Source: an uncultured Caulobacterales bacterium (GTDB lineage: Bacteria; Pseudomonadota; Alphaproteobacteria; Caulobacterales; Maricaulaceae). Taken from it: a DNA stretch of 6,349 bases. Of the stretch, positions 1 through 5,590 are shown in pieces. A program made the position numbers and the translations under genes. The notes under the pieces were generated by a model. It was not told the DNA's origin and did not search any database. It saw only the letters and a program-made list of their open reading frames with translations. Position 1 is the first letter of the stretch; every line of letters starts with the position of its first letter. The DNA is taken from NCBI GenBank assembly GCA_937981945.1, contig CALJNJ010000180.1, forward strand, positions 1 to 6,349. The letters are read 5' to 3'.

Positions 1-425
1 AGATCGCTCTGGGAAGCGGCGGAATTTCCGGAAAAGGCTATATGAAGGGCACGCAGAGGCAGTTGGAATATGTCCCTGAAAACCGAACTGACTTTATTTT
101 TACGGTTATAGGCGAAGAGCTCGGACTTATCGGCGGATTGGTCACGATGGGGCTCTACATCATGTTGATAGGCCTTTGTGTTTGGATGGCTTCCCAATGT
201 CGCCACATGTTTTCGCGCCTGATGATTTTAGGACTCACATCAACTTTTGCGCTCTATGTTTTCATTAATTTGGCCATGGTCATGGGCTTGGCACCTGTGG
301 TCGGCGTGCCGTTACCGCTCATCTCTTACGGAGGAACGGTTATATTGGCGGTCATGACCGGATTTGGGCTTATGCTGTCGGCTCATCTATATCGTCAAAG
401 CGAACTTCCAAAGGGCGGACGTTAG
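1..425 (+). CDS. rodA: RodA, peptidoglycan glycosyltransferase of the SEDS family (3' part only)
   Basis: This is the C-terminal part of an integral inner-membrane SEDS protein; the gene begins before the window and the reading frame enters at base 3. RodA polymerises lipid II into glycan strands for side-wall elongation, working with a class B penicillin-binding protein. The visible part starts IALGSGGISGKGYMKGTQ, followed by TDFIF and GEELGLIGG, the conserved periplasmic-loop signature of SEDS proteins. Further on is MGLAPVVGVPLPLISYGGT, the near-terminal SEDS motif. Hydrophobic segments lie either side of these motifs, and the protein ends in a short basic tail (SAHLYRQSELPKGGR). The VVGVPLPLISYGGT form and the SAHLYR ending fit RodA better than FtsW, which is the main alternative. 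The internal ATG at 42 is not the start, because the conserved sequence continues upstream of it in frame. Confidence 0.93.
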   Translation, partial: IALGSGGISGKGYMKGTQRQLEYVPENRTDFIFTVIGEELGLIGGLVTMGLYIMLIGLCVWMASQCRHMFSRLMILGLTSTFALYVFINLAMVMGLAPVVGVPLPLISYGGTVILAVMTGFGLMLSAHLYRQSELPKGGR

Positions 426-434
426 AATATTATT

Positions 435-459
435 CCCCAAATTTGGCGGGGTTTAACTT
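435..459 (+). terminator. Weak candidate terminator after rodA
   Basis: Ten bases after the rodA stop, CCCC (435-438) can pair with GGGG (448-451) across a 9-base loop, followed by TTTAACTT. The 10-base palindrome CCAAATTTGG (437-446) lies inside the same stretch. The stem is only 4 bp and the T-run is broken by AAC, so this is at best a weak intrinsic terminator. The position fits the end of the rodA transcript. Confidence 0.25.
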
Positions 460-486
460 GACTGTGCTTCGTCTTTGTCCTGTAAA
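458..486 (+). promoter_or_regulatory. Candidate sigma70-type promoter for the NSS transporter gene
   Basis: TTGACT (458-463, 5 of 6 matches to the -35 consensus) is followed after exactly 17 bp by TGTAAA (481-486, 4 of 6 to the -10 consensus). Transcription would start near 493, giving a leader of about 28 bases before the ATG at 521. The location between the rodA stop and the transporter start supports separate transcription of the transporter. No repressor operator is obvious. This is based on the motif alone. Confidence 0.4.
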
Positions 487-520
487 GGCAGAAAATAACT
501 AACTGAATTAGGGGGTTGTC

Positions 521-1888
521 ATGGCAGCTGCGGGAACGGCGCAATGGTCATCAAGATTTGCATTTATTATGGCGGCAGTCGGGTCCTCCGTCGGACTGGG
601 AAACCTCTGGCGTTTTTCGGCTGAAGCGGGAACCAATGGCGGCGGCGCTTTCATTGTTATTTACCTGTTATGTATCCTATTTGTCGGCCTGCCGGTTTTA
701 ATGAGTGAATACATTATCGGTCGTTCGGGGCAGGCTGCCTCCGCTGTTTACAGTATGAACGATTTGTCCGACCGAAGCGCGGTCTCCAGAGGATGGAGTT
801 CCGCCGCTTGGCTTGGGATGATCGCATCGTTTTTAATTGTCAGCTTTTACTGCGTCGTTGCGGCTTGGGTCATGGCCTACATTCCCAAGTTCTTGACGGG
901 CGCGTTTGACGGGCAGTCGCCGGATCAAATTGCCGGTCAGTTTGGTGAACTGGTCTCAACACCCACAAAAGTTCTTCCGTATTTTCTGGTTTTTGGTGCT
1001 TTGACCGCGTTTTTGGTTTCGCGCGGTGTAAACAAAGGTATTGAGGTTGCGGCAAAATATTTGATGCCGGTATTCTTTATTCTGCTGATCGGGCTGGCGG
1101 GCTACGCGATCGTTTCCAGCAGCGCATCCGGCGGTGCACAACAAGCGTTTAATTTCCTATTCAAACCTGATTTTAGTAAAATTACACCGGCCGTCGCAAA
1201 TAGCGCTCTGGGGCAGGCATGTTTCTCCTTGGGAATCGGCAACGCCATTATGATCACATACGGCTCTTACCTGCCCAGATCCGTCAGTATACCCAAAGCG
1301 GCTGTCACTGTCGGGCTAACTGATACAATGGTGGCTATGATTGCCGGATTTGCAATATTTCCAATCGTATTTGCCAATGGGCTGGACTTTGACGCAGGTG
1401 CCGGGATCTTCTTCCAAACCCTTCCGACAGCTCTGGCGAATGCGCCCGGCGGTAACATGGTTGGGGCTGCGTTCTTCTTCTTAGCGTTTTTTGCGGCGAT
1501 TACGTCCTCTATTTCACTACTGGAACCCAGCGTAGCTTGGGTGGCAGATCGGTTTAAGATGACCAAATCAAAAGCCGCTTGGACAACCGGTGCGGCTGTG
1601 GTTCTATTGGGCTTCGGGTCTGTGTTCAGTCAGGATTTCTTTGACTTTATCGATACAGGCTTAGTCGGGCCGGTAATCGCGCCATTGTCTGCTTTGCTGG
1701 TTGTAATGTTTACGGGCTGGCGGCTGAATAAAGAAATTCTCGACCAAGAATTAGGCGGCGAGGGCGAAGCCTTGGGACGTTTCCTCTTGATATTTGTGAA
1801 ATGGATTGCGCCGATATTTGTCGGGGCCGTTCTGATTAGCGGAACTTATGCCAGATGGATCGCCCCTTTGCTAAACGGCGGCTCATAG
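521..1888 (+). CDS. Sodium-coupled amino-acid transporter, NSS/SNF family (LeuT fold)
   Basis: A 455-residue inner-membrane protein of normal length for bacterial neurotransmitter:sodium symporters, which import amino acids with Na+. TM1 carries the hallmark GSSVGLGNLWRF (21-32) followed by NGGGAF (39-44). By eye alignment to LeuT, N28 matches the Na1 ligand N27, R31 the outer-gate R30, Y110 the substrate-contacting Y108, F235-S236 the TM6 pair F253-T254, and A325, T328 and S329 the Na2 ligands in TM8. D378 is a candidate for the outer-gate acid. D268 falls where LeuT has the Na1 ligand N286. About 11-12 hydrophobic segments are present, with a short cytoplasmic linker (RLNKEILDQELGG, 401-413) before the last. 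The ATG is preceded by AGGGGG at 510-515, a strong ribosome site at good spacing. The substrate cannot be read from sequence; hydrophobic or aromatic amino acids are common for the family. Confidence 0.93.
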   Translation: MAAAGTAQWSSRFAFIMAAVGSSVGLGNLWRFSAEAGTNGGGAFIVIYLLCILFVGLPVLMSEYIIGRSGQAASAVYSMNDLSDRSAVSRGWSSAAWLGMIASFLIVSFYCVVAAWVMAYIPKFLTGAFDGQSPDQIAGQFGELVSTPTKVLPYFLVFGALTAFLVSRGVNKGIEVAAKYLMPVFFILLIGLAGYAIVSSSASGGAQQAFNFLFKPDFSKITPAVANSALGQACFSLGIGNAIMITYGSYLPRSVSIPKAAVTVGLTDTMVAMIAGFAIFPIVFANGLDFDAGAGIFFQTLPTALANAPGGNMVGAAFFFLAFFAAITSSISLLEPSVAWVADRFKMTKSKAAWTTGAAVVLLGFGSVFSQDFFDFIDTGLVGPVIAPLSALLVVMFTGWRLNKEILDQELGGEGEALGRFLLIFVKWIAPIFVGAVLISGTYARWIAPLLNGGS

Positions 1889-1923
1889 TCTGAAACATTA
1901 AATCATCGTCATTTCTGCATCAG

Positions 1924-1956
1924 GGTCTTGCTGAAAACTTAAATTTCAGTAAGACC
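1924..1956 (+). other. 13-bp stem-loop downstream of the transporter gene
   Basis: GGTCTTGCTGAAA (1924-1936) is the inverted repeat of TTTCAGTAAGACC (1944-1956). Twelve pairs are Watson-Crick and one is G-T (1930/1950), which would be a G-U pair in RNA; the loop is 7 bases (ACTTAAA). It begins 35 bases after the transporter stop and lies about 70 bases before the lipoprotein start. No T-run follows on either strand, so it is not a classical intrinsic terminator. It could protect the 3' end of the transporter mRNA, act with Rho, or be part of a leader. CAGGGT occurs directly on both sides (1921-1926 and 1961-1966). Confidence 0.6.
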
Positions 1957-1974
1957 TCTGCAGGGTTCACAGTT

Positions 1975-2006
1975 AGTTCAGTATTGTGGTTTATAAGGGC
2001 TGAACT
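1975..2006 (+). repeat. 7-bp inverted repeat around a TTTATAA box upstream of the lipoprotein gene
   Basis: AGTTCAG (1975-1981) and CTGAACT (2000-2006) are perfect inverted copies 18 bp apart. Between them lies GTTTATAAG, containing TTATAA (1991-1996), a plausible -10-like element about 33 bases before the ATG at 2029. A well-spaced -35 is not evident: TTCACA at 1966-1971 is 19 bp upstream, which is long. The pair may be an operator flanking a promoter, a long-range leader hairpin, or chance. Confidence 0.3.
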
Positions 2007-2028
2007 CTGAAAGATAATTGGGGTAAGT

Positions 2029-2622
2029 ATGAAAGCCGCGAAAGCGTTATTATTGGTTGGGTGTGTTTCGTTTGCAGGTTGTGCGACTGTAAACATGGCT
2101 GATCTGGAGTCGTCCGCACAAATGGCTTCAAAGACATCTTCTGACAATGTTGTTGTTAAGGCCTCCGAGCAACTCCAAACCCGATTTAAAGCTGAGGGCT
2201 GGGTAGAACCGGCCTCCATGCAGATGAAACAAGCCGCTTCCATATTGCTCAAAGGACGGGACAAGACGCCTTTTTTGACCGCCGCAGAAAAATATGCGAC
2301 AGCTGCAACGACCATGTCTCTGAAAACGGATATTATGACGGCCACGGATTTAGCCGGTCAAACGCTGAAAGCGGCTGACGTTTATCTGCAATATGCTGAC
2401 GAAACAGCGAATTTGTCCGCCGACTTACGCAGCTTGGAACAAGCGCTCCTGACATGCCGAAGCGCCGAGAATACCTTCAAATTTACATCTGATGCAAAAT
2501 CTGCCGATGTTGATACGGAACTGACCCAAATGTCAGTAACTCTGTCCGCTCTGCAAACCACGACTGATAATTATGGTGACTTGGTCCGCGGTGAGATAAT
2601 CACAGGCGCGCCCGTTAACTAA
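2029..2622 (+). CDS. Putative lipoprotein of unknown function
   Basis: A 197-residue protein I do not recognise. It starts with a short charged segment (MKAAK) and a hydrophobic core, then FAGC with the cysteine at residue 18 followed by Ala-Thr-Val, as in many bacterial lipoproteins. A second possible lipobox, LVGC, ends at Cys12 but leaves a very short hydrophobic stretch, so Cys18 is preferred. Residue +2 is Ala, not the Asp that keeps lipoproteins in the inner membrane in E. coli. The mature part is Ala-, Thr-, Ser- and Leu-rich and looks almost wholly helical (about 25-185), with no membrane segment after the signal and one further Cys at 143. GGGGTAAG at 2020-2027 is a good ribosome site for the ATG. 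The gene has its own leader and no same-strand partner downstream; its stop overlaps the convergent epimerase gene. A periplasmic-facing envelope location is inferred from the signal only. Confidence 0.8.
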   Translation: MKAAKALLLVGCVSFAGCATVNMADLESSAQMASKTSSDNVVVKASEQLQTRFKAEGWVEPASMQMKQAASILLKGRDKTPFLTAAEKYATAATTMSLKTDIMTATDLAGQTLKAADVYLQYADETANLSADLRSLEQALLTCRSAENTFKFTSDAKSADVDTELTQMSVTLSALQTTTDNYGDLVRGEIITGAPVN

Positions 2623-3608
2623 CCCCAGAGCGCTTGGCCGGGCGGCAATAATACTTCTCCGTTATATTTTATGGGATTTGGGACGTCTTCGCTCAGAAGC
2701 AGCGGACCGTCCAAGTCGATATAATCTGCAAAACTTTCTAAAACTGTCATCGGAGCCATGGCCAGCGACGATCCGACCATGCAGCCGGCCATCACCTCAA
2801 AGCCCATAATCCGCGCTTGGCGCATGGTTTTAAGCGCTTCGGTCAGCCCCCCGGTTTTATCCAGTTTGACGTTCACGGCGCGGTAGCCCGCAAGCCGCAG
2901 CTTCTCCAAATCCTGTGAAGTATGCAGGCTCTCATCCGCGCAAATTTTAGGGCCGGCTTCGCTGAAAAGCCCCATTAAATCCGTTCCTGCCGCATAGGGC
3001 TGTTCAACTAGCGCAATATTGGCCGCTAAGCTTATCCCACAAAGCTTTTCGAGTCCGTTCGGTGTCAGGGCTTCATTGGCATCGACAATAAGCTGAGCGT
3101 CAGGGCGCGCGTTCAAAATCGCCTCGCACGCCGTAATCCCGTCATTTCCGCCAATCTTGACCTTTAAAATCGAAAATACGGCGGCGTCCACAGCTGCAGC
3201 CGCCATTTTTGACGGCGTATCGATGGATAGAGTGAAAGCTGTTTTTCGCGCGCTCGGGACGGGTAGGTCCAAAAGCTCACTGATGGGTTTCCCTGATTTT
3301 TTAGCCGCCAAATCCCATAGGGCGCAATCCAGAGCATTGCGCGCCGCGCCGGCGGGCATTCTTATCTGCAACTCTTCGATTGATAAGCCGCCTTCGATTT
3401 CGCTGCGGATATCTTCTATTTGAGCTGAAACAGTTTCCGGTGTTTCATTGTAGCGGGCATATGGCCTGCATTCAGATCGGCCAATGGCGCCGGCTTCGGA
3501 AATGCTGACCTGAACAACGGGAAAGGCGGAGAGGGCGCTGCGGGAAATTCGAAATTCTCCCTTTGCCGGCCAAAGGATGGTTTCATATGACAGAGTTCTC
3601 AATTTCAT
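2619..3608 (-). CDS. dgcA: Dipeptide epimerase / N-acetyl-D-glutamate racemase, enolase superfamily
   Basis: A 329-residue cytoplasmic enzyme of the muconate-lactonizing subgroup. Family signatures are all intact: KVKIGG (149-154) with acid/base K151, metal ligands D176 (VDAN), E202 (VEQP) and D225 (CADES), second acid/base lysine K248 (VNVKLDKTGG), AGCMVGSSLAMAP (274-286), and DLDG (298-301), whose aspartates contact the substrate amino group in Ala-Glu epimerases. The reaction is inversion at an alpha carbon, either of L-Ala-D-Glu from peptidoglycan turnover or of N-acetyl-D-Glu. The ALWG ending and MVGSSLAMAP resemble alphaproteobacterial proteins named DgcA, so that symbol is used; YcjG/YkfB-type L-Ala-D/L-Glu epimerase is the main alternative. 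DgcN, the usual partner, is not in the window. I chose the ATG at 3608 because MKLRTLSYETILWPAKGEF matches the family N-terminus; a TTG at 3644 would add 12 unconserved residues. Shine-Dalgarno sequence is weak. Confidence 0.88.
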   Translation of the reverse strand: MKLRTLSYETILWPAKGEFRISRSALSAFPVVQVSISEAGAIGRSECRPYARYNETPETVSAQIEDIRSEIEGGLSIEELQIRMPAGAARNALDCALWDLAAKKSGKPISELLDLPVPSARKTAFTLSIDTPSKMAAAAVDAAVFSILKVKIGGNDGITACEAILNARPDAQLIVDANEALTPNGLEKLCGISLAANIALVEQPYAAGTDLMGLFSEAGPKICADESLHTSQDLEKLRLAGYRAVNVKLDKTGGLTEALKTMRQARIMGFEVMAGCMVGSSLAMAPMTVLESFADYIDLDGPLLLSEDVPNPIKYNGEVLLPPGQALWG

Positions 3609-3653
3609 AAACCGTGACTTGACCCTTACGCCTATCCCCGTCAACTTAGCATT
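3609..3653. promoter_or_regulatory. 45-bp divergent gap between the epimerase gene and the mla operon
   Basis: Both outward transcripts must be started from here or from inside the neighbouring coding ends. The gap contains TTGAC (3619-3623) and its inverted copy GTCAA (3640-3644), but neither has a convincing -10 at 16-18 bp. The best alternatives lie just outside. Rightward, TTCATA (3582-3587) and CATAAA (3605-3610) are 17 bp apart, each matching 4 of 6. Leftward, CATAAT (3656-3651) is a good -10 with no matching -35. Neither gene has a clear Shine-Dalgarno sequence. These are weak motif calls. Confidence 0.25.
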
Positions 3654-4808
3654 ATGGATCAGGCGTCCCTAACAGATTCCGGCACACAGTGTGACTTTTC
3701 TCTTTTGGTCGACGGATTGACCTTAAGGCTGACGGCTATTGGTGAGTGGACATTGTCCACTGTCGGAAACATCGATCAAAGATTGCGGGACGCGGTCGCA
3801 CCTTTGGAGTATGAAGACGTTGACTTTGATTTTGAAGGGGTGACGGAGCTGGATACGGCCGGAGCTTATATTCTTGCCCGCGCAATCAGATGCACACCTG
3901 ATATCTGTTTTCCCTTCAATTTGAGCGGAGGAAGCCGCGGGCAACAAGTTCTGATGAGAGCGGCTGCGGACGCCTCTATGGGACGGGCACCAAAACAGAG
4001 CCGGCAGTGGTATGACACCTTGGTGCGCATGGGCGAGGCAACTGAGAGGTTTTTCGAAGAAGCTTTTGATACCTTTGCATTTTTTGGACAATTCATCAGT
4101 ATTTTCTTTCGTCAACTTCTGACGCCCCATACCATCAGATGGAAGTCTGTGGTGGCGCATATCGAAGACGTTGGATTGAACGCGGCGCCCATTATTATGA
4201 CGTTGAGTTTCTTTGTCGGCGCGGTCATTGCTTATATGGGAGCCAATATTTTGGCCTCACTTGGATTTCAGGTCTTTATGGTCGAGCTGATAGGCATTTC
4301 GGTCCTGCGAGAATTTGCCGTGATTATTACAGCCATCTTACTGGCCGGCAGATCGGACTCTGCCTTTACCGCGCAAATTGGCGCCATGAAAATGCGCCAA
4401 GAAATCGACGCGATGCAAGTCATTGGGCTGGACCGTTTTGAGACCTTAGTGATTCCAAGAGCAATCGCCTGTATTGTATCAGCACCTGTTCTCACCTTTT
4501 TGGCCATGATTGCCGGAATGGGCGGCGGGCTGATGGTCGCTTGGTTTGTGGTCGACGGCGTTTCGCCAACCCTGTTTTTTCAGCGAATGCGCGAAACGGT
4601 AGAGATCAGGCATTTTTGGGTTGGGCTGGCGAAAGCGCCTGTTTTCGCTTTGATTATCGCAGTGATTGGATGCCGGCAAGGACTCGCCGTGACCGGCAGC
4701 GTTGAATCTTTAGGGACGCGGACGACCAAAAGCGTGGTCCAGGCTATTTTCTGCGTGATCGCCGTGGATGCCATGTTCGCGCTTGTGCTTTACGAGATGG
4801 GTGTGTGA
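3654..4808 (+). CDS. mlaE: MlaE-type lipid ABC transporter permease with fused N-terminal STAS domain
   Basis: A 384-residue inner-membrane permease of the Mla phospholipid system, which exchanges lipids with the outer membrane through MlaD. Residues about 10-105 form a STAS domain; LDTAG (66-70) matches the DTAG of E. coli MlaB, making T68 the likely counterpart of the functionally important MlaB Thr52. An amphipathic stretch (about 130-165) leads into the MlaE domain (about 165-384) with several membrane segments. The family core is clear: LREFAVIITAILLAGRSDSA (218-237), then IGAMKMRQEIDAMQVIGLDR (242-261), the loop expected to dock on the ATPase. E. coli makes the STAS part as a separate protein, MlaB, so this fusion removes the need for that gene. 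The ATG lacks a clear ribosome site, yet the frame has no other usual start between it and the stop at 3615-3617. It is the first gene of the operon and overlaps mlaF by one base. Confidence 0.93.
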   Translation: MDQASLTDSGTQCDFSLLVDGLTLRLTAIGEWTLSTVGNIDQRLRDAVAPLEYEDVDFDFEGVTELDTAGAYILARAIRCTPDICFPFNLSGGSRGQQVLMRAAADASMGRAPKQSRQWYDTLVRMGEATERFFEEAFDTFAFFGQFISIFFRQLLTPHTIRWKSVVAHIEDVGLNAAPIIMTLSFFVGAVIAYMGANILASLGFQVFMVELIGISVLREFAVIITAILLAGRSDSAFTAQIGAMKMRQEIDAMQVIGLDRFETLVIPRAIACIVSAPVLTFLAMIAGMGGGLMVAWFVVDGVSPTLFFQRMRETVEIRHFWVGLAKAPVFALIIAVIGCRQGLAVTGSVESLGTRTTKSVVQAIFCVIAVDAMFALVLYEMGV

Positions 4809-5590
4809 TGGAAATTGATCGCAATTTGCCGCCCGTTGAAGCCAGAGATCTCAAGTCGCAATTCGGCGAGAATGTCATTCATGAGCATTTGAACTTTCGT
4901 TTGGAACCGGGCGAAATCATCGGTGTCGTCGGAGGATCGGGCTCCGGAAAAACAGTTCTGATGAACACGCTTCTGGGTTTGAAAGAACCTGACGGAGGCG
5001 ACGTATATTACTTTGGCTATAACCGCTCGGAATTATCCTTTGATCAGAGGCAATCCATCAACAATCAAATGGGCGTTCTGTTTCAGGGCGGCGCCTTGTT
5101 CTCGTCGATGACGGTTCGACAGAACATTATGTTGCCCCTGAAAGAACATACGGATTTACCTTTGCCGCTAATGCGGGAATTGGCGGACATGAAGATCCAC
5201 ATGGTCGGCTTGCCGGCTCACGCTGCTACTCTATATCCGTCTGATTTGTCAGGCGGTATGAAAAAACGCGCCGGTCTTGCCAGATCACTGGCTTTGGATC
5301 CGAAATTATTGTTTTTGGATGAGCCTACAGCCGGTTTGGACCCGATAGGCGCGTCAGCTTTTGACCGATTGATATTGGACTTACGTGAGGCCATGAACCT
5401 GACGGTTTTACTCATCACCCATGATCTCGACACGCTGTTTACGACCTGCGACCGTGTGGCAGTTTTGGTTGATAAACATATTGCGATTGCTGATACTTTA
5501 CCTAAAGTAATGGAATATAATCACCCCTGGGTTCAGGAGTATTTCGGGGGACCAAGAGCGAGAGCGGCACTGGAGGCCGGAAACGGATAA
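4808..5590 (+). CDS. mlaF: MlaF-type ABC transporter ATP-binding protein
   Basis: A 260-residue ATPase that powers the MlaE permease from the cytoplasmic side. All ABC motifs are complete: Walker A GGSGSGKT (42-49), Q-loop Gln93 in LFQGGALF, signature LSGGMKKRAGLARS (147-160), Walker B LLFLDEP (167-173), D-loop GLDPI (176-180) and H-loop His205 in ITHD. LFQGGALFSSMTV and the LSGGM form of the signature are typical of MlaF and other MCE-transporter ATPases. An extension after about residue 235 (HPWVQEYFGGPRARAALEAG) resembles the C-terminal tail of MlaF, which contacts the partner subunit in E. coli. The ATG at 4808 sits in TGATG with the mlaE stop; a GTG directly before it at 4805 (GTGATGA) would add one residue and cannot be excluded. 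Translational coupling to mlaE is likely. Confidence 0.95.
   Translation: MEIDRNLPPVEARDLKSQFGENVIHEHLNFRLEPGEIIGVVGGSGSGKTVLMNTLLGLKEPDGGDVYYFGYNRSELSFDQRQSINNQMGVLFQGGALFSSMTVRQNIMLPLKEHTDLPLPLMRELADMKIHMVGLPAHAATLYPSDLSGGMKKRAGLARSLALDPKLLFLDEPTAGLDPIGASAFDRLILDLREAMNLTVLLITHDLDTLFTTCDRVAVLVDKHIAIADTLPKVMEYNHPWVQEYFGGPRARAALEAGNG

Noticed and set aside
1267..1566. 99-codon minus-strand open frame inside the NSS transporter gene
   Set aside because: It is antisense to conserved TM6-TM8 coding sequence, so the plus strand is clearly the coding one.
1920..2345. 141-codon open frame on the minus strand across the lipoprotein gene and its leader
   Set aside because: It is antisense to the lipoprotein frame, shows no family features, and crosses the hairpin region. 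The plus-strand gene has a good ribosome site and signal peptide.
3609..3644. TTG start at 3644 for the epimerase, giving 341 residues
   Set aside because: The extra 12 residues (MTGIGVRVKSRF) match nothing in the family. The ATG at 3608 gives the normal N-terminus and leaves a more reasonable gap to mlaE.
3723..4160. 145-codon minus-strand open frame inside mlaE
   Set aside because: It is fully antisense to the STAS part of mlaE, is rich in Cys, His, Ser and Arg without recognisable motifs, and is best explained as a shadow of the real gene.
4139..4441. 100-codon plus-strand frame in an alternative frame of mlaE
   Set aside because: It lies wholly within the conserved MlaE domain coding sequence in another frame and has no motif or ribosome site.
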